From contig JASLID010000047.1 of assembly GCA_030153045.1 (NCBI GenBank), positions 1-21,271 of the forward strand: a stretch of DNA of 21,271 nucleotides, read 5' to 3'. Source of the DNA: Flavobacterium sp. (lineage in GTDB: Bacteria; Bacteroidota; Bacteroidia; Flavobacteriales; Flavobacteriaceae). A program made the translations under genes and the position numbers. This document shows positions 7,870-14,787 of this stretch, one piece after another. A model generated the notes under the pieces. That model searched no databases. It saw only the letters and a list, made by a program, of their open reading frames with translations, and had not been told where the DNA came from. Numbering within the stretch: position 1 is the first letter of the stretch; every line of letters starts with the position of its first letter.

Positions 7870-8442
7870 ATGAATTTAAAACTAATTATTTTCCTTCTTT
7901 TTATTGTACAAAGTATTTACTCGCAAAACGGATTTGTAAATATCCAAAAAGCGAAAAAATGCTTTAAAGAGAATAAGATTAAACAATCTTTAACTCAATT
8001 AGGCTATGCAGAAAACTCAGATTATGGGTTTTGTGGAAATGCATGGAAAGAAGCTGAATGGGAAGTAAAGTATTTAAAGTCTCAAATATACAATAAGCAA
8101 GGCTTATACGATAAAGCTTTAACTCAACTTGATTTAATTTCAGGTTGTTCTTTTGGAGGTGATTGCCAAAAATCAGACTCATTGAAAGTAGTGACATTAA
8201 TAAACAAATTTGGGAAAGAAAAAGTTTCAAACTTATTTAAAACCCAGAAAACTTATGTGAGATATATTAATGATGAGAGCGGAGTTACTTGTATAAGAAT
8301 TAATGAAATAAATTATAATTTTTATTTCACATTTAACTTCGAGTTTTTAGATGATAAAATTAATTTTAAAGATGCAACTAAATTAGATTTACCTTTCTGT
8401 GAGTTAATAAAAAAATATAATTTTTATAAATTAATTGAATAA
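7870..8442 (+). CDS. Secreted hypothetical protein
   Basis: A 190-residue protein with a signal peptide (MNLKLIIFLLFIVQSIYSQ). The mature N-terminal half looks like helical pairs of TPR type: NIQKAKKCFKENKIKQSLTQ, then KSQIYNKQGLYDKALTQLDL. It is followed by a Cys-containing loop (GCSFGGDCQKSDS) and a beta-rich C-terminal part. There are several cysteines, consistent with a periplasmic location. No catalytic motif is recognised. It is the only gene in cassette 9. The cassette ends share AGCAGAT exactly, and the pairing continues for three or four more bases beyond the mismatch at position 11. Confidence 0.75.
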   Translation: MNLKLIIFLLFIVQSIYSQNGFVNIQKAKKCFKENKIKQSLTQLGYAENSDYGFCGNAWKEAEWEVKYLKSQIYNKQGLYDKALTQLDLISGCSFGGDCQKSDSLKVVTLINKFGKEKVSNLFKTQKTYVRYINDESGVTCIRINEINYNFYFTFNFEFLDDKINFKDATKLDLPFCELIKKYNFYKLIE

Positions 8443-8455
8443 ATAAACATCTGCT

Positions 8456-8584
8456 AACAGCGGTTTGGCGCCATCGCAGGGCTTGGGCTTCCTTTGGCAA
8501 AAACTCCTTTTTTTCCAATCTGGGTTTTGTACTTGGAAAGTTTTAGCTAAATTTACGCAACGGCGACAAAGCCGGTGGGACGTT
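8456..8584 (+). repeat. attC-like element E9
   Basis: This element has the type B centre. The left arm GGTTTGGCGCCATCGC pairs with the right arm GCAACGGCGACAAAGCC. The central TTGGCAAAAAC and TTTTTTTCCAA form the second hairpin. Left N7' is ATCTGCT (exact match to cassette 9). The right flank after GTT is ATGCACT (cassette 10). Confidence 0.9.
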
Positions 8585-8604
8585 ATGCACTATTCAAAAA
8601 AAAC

Positions 8605-8979
8605 ATGTCGGATAAAAAACCTTTTTCTTCTTTTGTAATCGAACCTCATTTTTACGATGATCTCAATTGGGATATGGAAAAGATTGTAAGATACCTTGAG
8701 TTCATTCGTTTAAATATAAATGATTTATTCAAACACAAATATTCAAAATATTACATCATAGTATACGGGGATTTTTTAGAAAATTCTGCACCAGCTATTG
8801 GAGTCGTAAATGATGATACATTAGAATCTAAAGATTTCGATGATTTTGATGATTTATATAACAGAGTCGAAGAATGGGTAAACTTAATTGGTTTGGATAC
8901 AATTGAAGAAAAATCAAAAGAATTACATATCCCGAAATGGAAAGAAATACTTGAAATTAAATATTATCCAAGAGAATGA
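8605..8979 (+). CDS. Hypothetical protein, unknown function
   Basis: A 124-residue acidic soluble protein from ATG 8605. The frame can be extended to GTG 8575, but that start lies inside the right arm of E9, so the ATG just after the boundary is preferred. The sequence has a mixed alpha/beta pattern: FVIEPHFYDDLNWDMEKIVR, then KYYIIVYGDFLENSAPAIGV, then an Asp-rich stretch DFDDFDDLYNRVEEW. I do not recognise the family; an immunity-type protein would be one guess but there is no supporting motif. It is the only gene in cassette 10, whose ends share ATGCACT exactly. Confidence 0.72.
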   Translation: MSDKKPFSSFVIEPHFYDDLNWDMEKIVRYLEFIRLNINDLFKHKYSKYYIIVYGDFLENSAPAIGVVNDDTLESKDFDDFDDLYNRVEEWVNLIGLDTIEEKSKELHIPKWKEILEIKYYPRE

Positions 8980-8988
8980 ACAGTGCAT

Positions 8989-9111
8989 AAGAGTGGTTTT
9001 GAGCAAGTGAGGTTCGGTTTATAATAGAACGATCTTTTTTGTATATTTGACTTCGTGACAAAACAAACTTAGCAACAAAAGTCCCAACCAACTCAAAGCC
9101 AGCGGGACGTT
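8989..9111 (+). repeat. attC-like element E10 (left boundary mutated)
   Basis: This element has the type A centre, with TATATTTG at 9042-9049. The left end reads AAGAGTGG instead of AACAGCGG, so the boundary C is lost. The left arm GGTTTTGAGCAAGTGAGG still pairs with the right arm CCCAACCAACTCAAAGCC. Left N7' is AGTGCAT (exact match to cassette 10). The right flank after GTT is AACTGTC (cassette 11). Confidence 0.85.
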
Positions 9112-9161
9112 AACTGTCATTTTTACGCTAGGCATACAAATATTAAGATTAAAAGAGAAAT

Positions 9162-9647
9162 ATGAATGACGAGCAACTGAAACTTTGGAATGAAATTAAA
9201 AATTTTGAATTAGATCAACCAGAAATTTCATTAAGTTTTACTGACCGACTCGCAAGAGAAAATGGTTGGACAATAGAATATTCAATCAGAGCAATAACAG
9301 AATACAAAAAATTCATTTTTCTATTAACGATTGCAAATCATCCATTAACTCCTTCAGACCAAGTTGACCAAGTTTGGCATTTACATTTACTTTATACCCA
9401 ATCATATTGGGAAGATTTTTGCGAAAAAATAATAAAGAAAAAAATTCATCATGGACCAACAAAAGGTGGAGAAACCGAAAAAACTAAATACACAAATTGG
9501 TACGAAAAAACTAAAGAATTATATCTAACAACTTTCAAAACAGAAACTCCAAAAGATATTTGGCCAACAAGCGAAATAAGATTTTCAGAAATTGAATTTG
9601 AACGAGTAAACATAAAAAGAAACTGGATTATTAAAAAACCTTTTTAA
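9162..9647 (+). CDS. Glycine-rich-domain-containing-protein-like (DUF1399-type) protein
   Basis: A 161-residue soluble protein. The motif HPLTPSDQVDQVWHLHLLYT at residues 60-79, followed by SYWEDFC, is the signature I associate with the glycine-rich domain-containing protein (GRDP, DUF1399) family, in which a short histidine motif follows D..WH.H. The biochemical function of that family is unclear to me. It is the first of two genes in cassette 11. Its TAA (9645-9647) is directly followed by the ATG of the next gene with no gap, so the two are surely co-translated. The pairing suggests a joint function with the Cys/Gly-rich protein downstream. Confidence 0.75.
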   Translation: MNDEQLKLWNEIKNFELDQPEISLSFTDRLARENGWTIEYSIRAITEYKKFIFLLTIANHPLTPSDQVDQVWHLHLLYTQSYWEDFCEKIIKKKIHHGPTKGGETEKTKYTNWYEKTKELYLTTFKTETPKDIWPTSEIRFSEIEFERVNIKRNWIIKKPF

Positions 9648-10421
9648 ATGAACTATTTATCAAAACTTACTCCAGCAGAAATATTAATTTTAACTAAAGA
9701 AAATGTAACTCAACAAGAAATTTTAAAAATAACTTTTATCGATTTATTATTTAAAAAGGTTTTGAAAATTTTTGAAATAGAACGTCAGACACACATCAGA
9801 GAAGAAGTTAGAGTTTACAAATATGTTGGGATTGGGCAAAATTATAACAATTATAATTCATTAAATCACGAAAGAGTATTCCTTTCAACTTTTGGAATGG
9901 ATAATTCAATAGAAATATTATTTAGAAATTTGGTTAAAATTGGCTATCAAAAATCAAAGACTTTATCTGATTTAAAAAATGACATTATAAAAACTCCAAC
10001 ATTGAAAAAATGTTTTTCTCAAAACATTTTTCAAAAAATATTTTATGGCTACAGTTTCACAGAATTTGGAATTGAATTAAAAGAGAAAGTTCAAAAAGAA
10101 ATTCAAAACCTTGGAAATGAACTTTCAAGTATAAATAATATTGATAATCAAGAAGCAATTGAACTTATTAAGGTAATTGGAGCAAATATTTTTTTACTTA
10201 TAAACGTTGATTATGAATTATTACAACAAATCGATAAAGATTTAGGAATCGAAATAAATAAAAACAATTCAATTGACGGCGGAAGCGGTTGTAGTGGTTG
10301 TGGTTCAAGTTTTGATGACTATTCTTCAAGTTTTGATAGCGGTTGTGGTGGTGATAGTGGCTGCGGAGGAAATAGTGGATGTTCTGGATGCGGAGGTTGT
10401 GGTGGTTGTGGTGGAGATTAA
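9648..10421 (+). CDS. Protein with Cys/Gly/Ser-rich C-terminus (TIGR04222-like)
   Basis: A 257-residue protein. The first 209 residues are helical and Lys/Ile/Asn-rich, starting with LTPAEILILTKENVTQQEIL. Residues 210-257 are low-complexity and contain eight cysteines in SGC, GGC and DSGC units. This layout recalls proteins with a TIGR04222 domain and a Gly/Cys/Ser-rich tail, which I tentatively suggest, although the usual N-terminal membrane helix is not obvious here. The tail could bind metal, form disulfides or be a processed peptide; none of this is shown. The gene abuts the GRDP-like gene and completes cassette 11. Confidence 0.72.
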   Translation: MNYLSKLTPAEILILTKENVTQQEILKITFIDLLFKKVLKIFEIERQTHIREEVRVYKYVGIGQNYNNYNSLNHERVFLSTFGMDNSIEILFRNLVKIGYQKSKTLSDLKNDIIKTPTLKKCFSQNIFQKIFYGYSFTEFGIELKEKVQKEIQNLGNELSSINNIDNQEAIELIKVIGANIFLLINVDYELLQQIDKDLGIEINKNNSIDGGSGCSGCGSSFDDYSSSFDSGCGGDSGCGGNSGCSGCGGCGGCGGD

Positions 10422-10451
10422 AATATGGAAATGAAAACAAAAACAACAGTT

Positions 10452-10569
10452 AACAGCGGTTTTAAGCAAGTGGAGGTTTAAGACATGAATGTTCTTTTTG
10501 TATATTTGACTTCGTGACAAAACAAGCTTAGTAACAAAAATCCCCAACCTAGCCAAACGTCAGAAAGTT
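10452..10569 (+). repeat. attC-like element E11 (right arm decayed)
   Basis: This element has the type A centre, with TATATTTG at 10501-10508. The left arm GGTTTTAAGCAAGTGGAGG is normal. The right arm reads CCAACCTAGCCAAACG and then CAGAAAGTT instead of GGGACGTT. Left N7' is AACAGTT (6 of 7 with the 5' end of cassette 11). The right flank after GTT is AGCAGTA (cassette 12). The boundary bases survive although the arm has drifted. Confidence 0.82.
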
Positions 10570-10605
10570 AGCAGTAATTCAACCAGACTAGAACCAAAAA
10601 TCTAA

Positions 10606-10860
10606 ATGAATCGAATTTCATTATTCATTATCTTATCAATTATATTCCTAATCGCATTTGGAATATTAGATTTCTACATAAGCGAAAAACTATTCTGTCC
10701 GATATGTGATTTTAATGATGAAAACATTTTCTATAAATTGTTTTATGAGAATAGTTCTAATTCTGGTTATCATTCTGAACCGACTATTTTTAACATCATC
10801 GCGATATTTTCATTATGCCTTAGTTTTAGTTGGTTAATTTTAAAAAATAGAAAAAGATAA
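10606..10860 (+). CDS. Small membrane protein with two transmembrane helices
   Basis: An 84-residue protein with membrane helices at about residues 5-26 and 63-79. They are joined by a loop containing CPIC (residues 35-38) and an Asn/Ser-rich segment. It ends with the basic tail KNRKR. The topology suggests both termini in the cytoplasm and the loop outside. No family is recognised. It is the only gene in cassette 12, whose ends share AGCAGTA exactly and keep pairing beyond position 11. Confidence 0.7.
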   Translation: MNRISLFIILSIIFLIAFGILDFYISEKLFCPICDFNDENIFYKLFYENSSNSGYHSEPTIFNIIAIFSLCLSFSWLILKNRKR

Positions 10861-10877
10861 ATTAAAGAACTACTGCT

Positions 10878-11001
10878 AACAACGGTTTTATGAAATTGGG
10901 GTTTTAAGGCTAAATTTAAAGACAATTTTATATATTTGACTCAGTCTTCACGGAATGATTTGGGCGTAAATTCACCAACTTCATGAAGCCGGCGAAACGT
11001 T
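10878..11001 (+). repeat. attC-like element E12
   Basis: This element has the type A centre, with TATATTTG at 10931-10938. It starts AACAACGG. The left arm GGTTTTATGAAATTGGGG pairs with the right arm CACCAACTTCATGAAGCC, and the right end is GGCGAAACGTT. Left N7' is TACTGCT (exact match to cassette 12). The right flank after GTT is AGCAGAA (cassette 13). Confidence 0.9.
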
Positions 11002-11022
11002 AGCAGAAATTTTAGAAAAAAA

Positions 11023-11061
11023 ATGAAAACAACAAAGAGTATAGTAAAGATATTTTTCTAA
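11023..11061 (+). pseudogene. Remnant of an N-terminal signal sequence, or a 12-residue leader
   Basis: ATG 11023 opens MKTTKSIVKIFF and then TAA at 11059-11061. The start has the basic residues and hydrophobic onset of a signal peptide. The stop overlaps the next ATG as TAATG. The likeliest reading is that the downstream propeller gene has lost part of its signal peptide; translational coupling from a tiny leader is the alternative. Confidence 0.4.
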
Positions 11062-11864
11062 TGGATAAAATTCCAAATTCTAAACCATTAAATTTTAAAA
11101 AGGAACTAGTTCCAGACAATAAAATTATACACAGAGGTATATTCTCTCCTAACTTAGAAGAGTATTATTTTACAATTTCAGATAAAACCTATACGCATTT
11201 TGATGTTTTATTGATAAAAAAAGTAGAAAATAAATGGTCAGAACCACAAGAAGCATTTATTAATAGTCAATATAACGAACATGGAATGAGCTTCTCTCCT
11301 GATGGAAAAACACTATATTTTAGTTCAACAAGACCTGTAAGTAATGATGGAGTTCCTATGACTTGGCATATATGGAAGTCCGAACAAAAAAATGGAATCT
11401 GGACTAAACCAGTTTTTGTTGATATTCCTAACTTGAGGGATAAACTTGTATCACATCCTTCAGTCTCAAAATCAGGAACAATATATTATCATGCCAGTAA
11501 TTTAGATTATACTGATATGAATATTTATTGTTCAAAACATGTGAATGGTAAATATGGAATGGCCAAAAAACTTAAAATATCAAAGGATACAAAAACAAAT
11601 TTTTGTACTCCATTTGTTTCTCCTAATGAAGATTATTTGATCTTTGCCTCAATTGGGAATCAACTAGATTTAATGATTTGCTTTAACAATGGTGATGGAG
11701 AGTGGATAAATCCCAAAAAACTTGATACTGCAATTAATGATAATGGGCAAGGAAATCCTTATGTTACACCTGATAACAATTTTTTATTCTTTGCGACCGG
11801 CAAAAATTCGGAAAATTGGTCTATAAAATGGGTAAGTTTTAAACCACAATCATTAAATAACTAA
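11061..11864 (+). CDS. WD40-like (PD40/TolB-type) beta-propeller protein
   Basis: A 267-residue protein. The motif MSFSPDGKTLYFSSTRP (residues 76-92) is a classical PD40 blade. Weaker copies occur near residues 26-39 (GIFSPNLEEYYFTI), 135-145, 185-195 and 230-245 (VTPDNNFLFFATG). Such proteins in Bacteroidetes are usually exported, yet this start has no signal peptide. A broken one seems to lie immediately upstream (11023-11061). Five or so blades fit one small propeller. The role is probably binding; no catalytic residues are seen. It is the main gene of cassette 13, whose 3' boundary matches its 5' boundary poorly (4 of 7). Confidence 0.78.
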   Translation: MDKIPNSKPLNFKKELVPDNKIIHRGIFSPNLEEYYFTISDKTYTHFDVLLIKKVENKWSEPQEAFINSQYNEHGMSFSPDGKTLYFSSTRPVSNDGVPMTWHIWKSEQKNGIWTKPVFVDIPNLRDKLVSHPSVSKSGTIYYHASNLDYTDMNIYCSKHVNGKYGMAKKLKISKDTKTNFCTPFVSPNEDYLIFASIGNQLDLMICFNNGDGEWINPKKLDTAINDNGQGNPYVTPDNNFLFFATGKNSENWSIKWVSFKPQSLNN

Positions 11865-11868
11865 TCCT

Positions 11869-11993
11869 AACACAGGTTATGCATTATTGCGGTTTTTCGT
11901 CTTAATTTAAAGTTTGTTTTGTATCTTTAAGTCAGTGTTTAACCTAAAATTTCGGCTTTTTTAATCCGCAACATCGCAAAGCCTAGGGACGTT
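11869..11993 (+). repeat. attC-like element E13 (degenerate)
   Basis: The left end reads AACACAGG instead of AACAGCGG, and the right end CCTAGGGACGTT. The arms still pair: GGTTATGCATTATTGCGG with CCGCAACATCGCAAAGCC. The centre is of type C, with TATCTTTA in the -7 place. Left N7' is TAATCCT. The right flank after GTT is AACGATC, then ATT (cassette 14). Confidence 0.85.
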
Positions 11994-12054
11994 AACGATC
12001 ATTGTAAAGAACGACTATACAAAACAAAATTACAGACAACATACTGACATAAAA

Positions 12055-12618
12055 ATGGAAAATATGAAAAAAGTAATTGCAGCATTCAATATGACACTTG
12101 ACGGTGTTTGCGACCATACGGCAGGAATTATTGCTGACGAAGAACTACATCAACATTATTCTGAACTATTAGATAATGCAGGAGTTATTTTATATGGACG
12201 GACAACCTACCAACTCATGCAATTTTGGCAAACACTATTGCAAAATCCTTCAGGTAAAAAATCAACGGACGACTTCGCAATTTCAATAGATAAAATTCAA
12301 AAAATTGTTTTTTCCAACACACTAAAAGACACAGGCTGGAACAGTGCAGAACTTGCTAAAAGACCTCTTGAGGAAGAGATTTTGGAACTCAAACAACAGG
12401 TAGGGAAGAACATTCTTATTGGAAGTCGGAGTTTGATTATTCAACTTTTAAACAGTAATCTTATTGACGAATTTCAAATTTGTATTCACCCTGTAATCGA
12501 AGGGAAAGGACTGCTACTATTTGACCAAATCAAGGACAGGATAGTATTGAAACTCACTAAGACAAAATTACTGGACTCAGGTGCAACAGTATTTTATTAT
12601 GAGCCAACACGAGAGTAA
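12055..12618 (+). CDS. Dihydrofolate reductase family (RibD C-terminal-like) protein
   Basis: A 187-residue cytoplasmic protein. The start KKVIAAFNMTLDGV, the central VILYGRTTYQLMQFW and the later IGSRSLIIQLLNSNLIDEF plus IHPVIEGKGLLLF are the usual order of motifs in the RibD C-terminal / DHFR-like superfamily. That superfamily binds NADPH and reduces a pterin-like or pyrimidine substrate. Stand-alone members like this have mostly unknown substrates. ATG 12055 and the in-frame ATG 12064 are both possible; the second fits the family start better. It is the only gene in cassette 14. The 3' boundary has an extra base, and after allowing for it the ends agree at most positions. Confidence 0.88.
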   Translation: MENMKKVIAAFNMTLDGVCDHTAGIIADEELHQHYSELLDNAGVILYGRTTYQLMQFWQTLLQNPSGKKSTDDFAISIDKIQKIVFSNTLKDTGWNSAELAKRPLEEEILELKQQVGKNILIGSRSLIIQLLNSNLIDEFQICIHPVIEGKGLLLFDQIKDRIVLKLTKTKLLDSGATVFYYEPTRE

Positions 12619-12631
12619 ACAACGAACCGCT

Positions 12632-12757
12632 AACAGCGGCTTGGCGCCATTGCTGGTTTTGTGCATACTTGGAAAAAACTCTATTTTTCCAATTTCGGTT
12701 GTCTCAGCCAACTTTTTGCTAAATTTACACAACAGATCGCCAAGCCGGCGGGACGTT
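12632..12757 (+). repeat. attC-like element E14 (last of the first array)
   Basis: This element has the type B centre. The left arm GGCTTGGCGCCATTGC pairs with the right arm CAACAGATCGCCAAGCC. The central hairpin is TTGGAAAAA with TTTTTCCAA. The right boundary GTT is at 12755-12757. The following bases AGCATATC have C, not A, at position 11 and no inverted partner downstream, so no intact cassette follows. Confidence 0.9.
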
Positions 12758-12774
12758 AGCATATCTAATACTAA

Positions 12775-12951
12775 AAAATCGTAAAAATTAGGTATTTAAC
12801 ACTGACATCCAATTATTTTACCGATGAATTCAAAGCGATTGGAATTGTAAATTTGGAGCAAGCCATTAATTCTTTTAAAGAATTTCTTTTTGAAGAAGAA
12901 TTAATTGAAACCAAAAGAAAAGAAATAGTAAAACGCTTTTCAAAATTATAG
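12775..12951 (+). pseudogene. Remnant of a coding sequence without start
   Basis: An open stretch of 58 codons ends at TAG 12949-12951 and has no start codon. It reads as a plausible protein C-terminus: YFTDEFKAIGIVNLEQAI and then FLFEEELIETKRKEIVKRF, acidic-basic and helical. A TAA at 12772-12774 lies just before it. I cannot name the parent gene. The following 12952-13131 shows nothing recognisable. Confidence 0.4.
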
Positions 12952-13131
12952 TTGAATTACGCTTCAATTGCAAATCCATACTATCGTACAAATTTTAACA
13001 AAATACGCAGAAAAACCATACTGTTTTTTTTACAAATTCGGATAACTTCATGGTATTCAAAAAAGTAGAAACCTCAAGTTGAAAATTAGCCTAGAAATTT
13101 ATTGTGAAAATAAAAATCTAAAACATTCATT

Positions 13132-14676
13132 ATGGAAAAAAGCAACAATGTTGATTTAAACACAGCCATTGCGCCGATAAATATTGATTATACCGCAAAT
13201 GGGATTAAGACGGCCAAAAATTACGAACTGATGGTGGTGGCATGTGACCCCCGAAATTTAGTCGGCAAATGTAATTTTGACAATATTGAATTAGGAATTT
13301 TTGGTAAACTTCAGAATTTCACTTTTCATACAACATTAGTGACTGTGCCTGCCTCATCTCTCCCGCCGCAGAAACACGGTGTCGTATTTGCTCCTTACCT
13401 GTTAGATAAAATGCAGGGGTCCGTTTATGGCTACCGCAATGAATCAGCTAAAAAATTCGGACTTGACGCAGCCAATAAAATGAAGGAGAATCTTGTTACA
13501 GTATACCAATTAATCGGTCCTACAGCTACTCCATATACTCCCGGCCAATTTATTTCAATTTTGGCAAAAGAATTGCCTTCATTATTCTGGTGGCCTTACG
13601 GAATCCAATATAAAATCGAAACATCAGTCACGACACCTTATTTTGACCATTTTTCTCAATCGGATCTAAAAGGTAACCTGCCGTGGATATTTCTTAGCCG
13701 CCAAGGCTACCACAATACGCTTTATGTTCATGCTTCTACTTGCTTTGAATCTGCATTAGACTGCTGGGGTTACGAAAATATGCTTTTAGCGGAAGGTACC
13801 AATTCAAAAAAGGCGCTACCGGAAAACAAATCTGCTCCAATTGCAATTATTGGTGCCGGAGTCAGCGGGCTCTTATTTGCAGTTAAATTAAAACGACTGG
13901 GTTATACAAATATAGATTTACTGGAATCTACGGATCGTTATGGTGGAAAAACCCATACCATTAAAATGGACGGACCGTATCCTCCAAATGGACCTCATGA
14001 ACCCACCTATTGTGAATTAGGAACCTGTTATATGTCCCCGGCATATAAACCCATGATTAAGGATTTAAGTGAATACCTTCAAGGAAATGAACAGATACAA
14101 TTTGGAGAACAGGTAAACAGAGGCATCGTAACTAAAGATCAATTACCTCCAAATTTTAATGCGCCTTTAGTTATGGATAATTCCAAATATGTGTTACGAA
14201 AAGCGGAAGCGGAACTTGGTCTAACACCAGGACGCTTAGACGATATATACGCTCAGGCAAATTTACTTGAAGAACTTGGAAAATATATTCTTATTCATTT
14301 AGAATATTTTGGAGAAGCCTCTCCTATGCCTTCTTCTCCACCAAAATCATTTCTTGATCAACATTCTTCCAAGACTTTTATTGAATTTTTACGTTATCAC
14401 AATTTAAAAGCAATAATAGGAATCTTACAATATGGATATGAGGTTCAAGGCTATGGAACTTTGAATACGATTCCGGCCTTTTATGGATTAGTATGGATTA
14501 CACCTCCTATTATTGAAGCAATGATAGAGGATGCTTTCGGAGGTAAAACTCCTATTGTGACTGCATGGTCAAAAGGTTGGGGAGATTTATGGATACAGAT
14601 TGTAACAAAAGAAAACTTAAATATTACCCATAACGTGACTATAAACACTATCAGACGATTTGCCTTAGTTTGCTAA
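13132..14676 (+). CDS. FAD-dependent amine-oxidase-like protein, apparently permuted
   Basis: A 514-residue protein. The dinucleotide-binding start IAIIGAGVSGLLFAVKLKRL, normally at the N-terminus, is at residues 237-256, with the FAD ribose acid in LLE (263-265) and GGKTHT at 271-276. Residues 1-225 look like the second half of the same family: YELMVVACDPRNL, FTFHTTLV, YGYRNES, TPYFDHFSQSDLKG, NTLYVHASTCFESALD. Residues 495-509 (NLNITHNVTINTIRR) are where the first half should continue into YTANG-YELMVVACDP, but the frame stops five residues later. So the order is C-half, linker, N-half. It could come from a tandem copy with deletions or from a true permutation. The family call is good; the function is doubtful. 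It lies outside the cassette arrays. Confidence 0.75.
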   Translation: MEKSNNVDLNTAIAPINIDYTANGIKTAKNYELMVVACDPRNLVGKCNFDNIELGIFGKLQNFTFHTTLVTVPASSLPPQKHGVVFAPYLLDKMQGSVYGYRNESAKKFGLDAANKMKENLVTVYQLIGPTATPYTPGQFISILAKELPSLFWWPYGIQYKIETSVTTPYFDHFSQSDLKGNLPWIFLSRQGYHNTLYVHASTCFESALDCWGYENMLLAEGTNSKKALPENKSAPIAIIGAGVSGLLFAVKLKRLGYTNIDLLESTDRYGGKTHTIKMDGPYPPNGPHEPTYCELGTCYMSPAYKPMIKDLSEYLQGNEQIQFGEQVNRGIVTKDQLPPNFNAPLVMDNSKYVLRKAEAELGLTPGRLDDIYAQANLLEELGKYILIHLEYFGEASPMPSSPPKSFLDQHSSKTFIEFLRYHNLKAIIGILQYGYEVQGYGTLNTIPAFYGLVWITPPIIEAMIEDAFGGKTPIVTAWSKGWGDLWIQIVTKENLNITHNVTINTIRRFALVC

Positions 14677-14692
14677 ATTTAAGATGTAATTA

Positions 14693-14729
14693 ACTGCTCA
14701 AAGGCACAAAACTTTGAGCAGTTTTTTTA
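14693..14729 (+). terminator. Intrinsic terminator after the FAD oxidoreductase gene
   Basis: The stem ACTGCTCAAAG (14693-14703) and CTTTGAGCAGT (14712-14722) is a perfect 11-bp match around an 8-base loop, followed by a run of T. It lies 16 bases after the TAA of the FAD gene and separates it from the methyltransferase. Confidence 0.9.
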
Positions 14730-14738
14730 TTAATTTGT

Positions 14739-14757
14739 ATATATTTACGGGTTAGCA
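14739..14757 (+). other. Motif ATATATTTACGrGTTAGCA, copy 1 (candidate cassette-start or attI-like site)
   Basis: Nineteen bases are shared with 17569-17587 at all but one position. GTT (14751-14753) is followed by AGCACTA and then A, which fits the cassette 5' end pattern GTT-N7-A-T. No inverted partner is found after the methyltransferase gene, so this cassette end is unpaired. TATATTTA could also act as a -7 element. Confidence 0.5.
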
Positions 14758-14787
14758 CTAATCGTAAGTCAAACTTGCATAAATGAG

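Noticed and set aside
8575..8604. GTG start for the cassette 10 gene
   Set aside because: It is inside the right arm of E9; ATG 8605 follows the cassette boundary directly.
10198..10556. Minus-strand open frames rich in His, Asn and Thr
   Set aside because: They are complements of the Cys/Gly-rich coding repeats and have no start context or recognisable domain.
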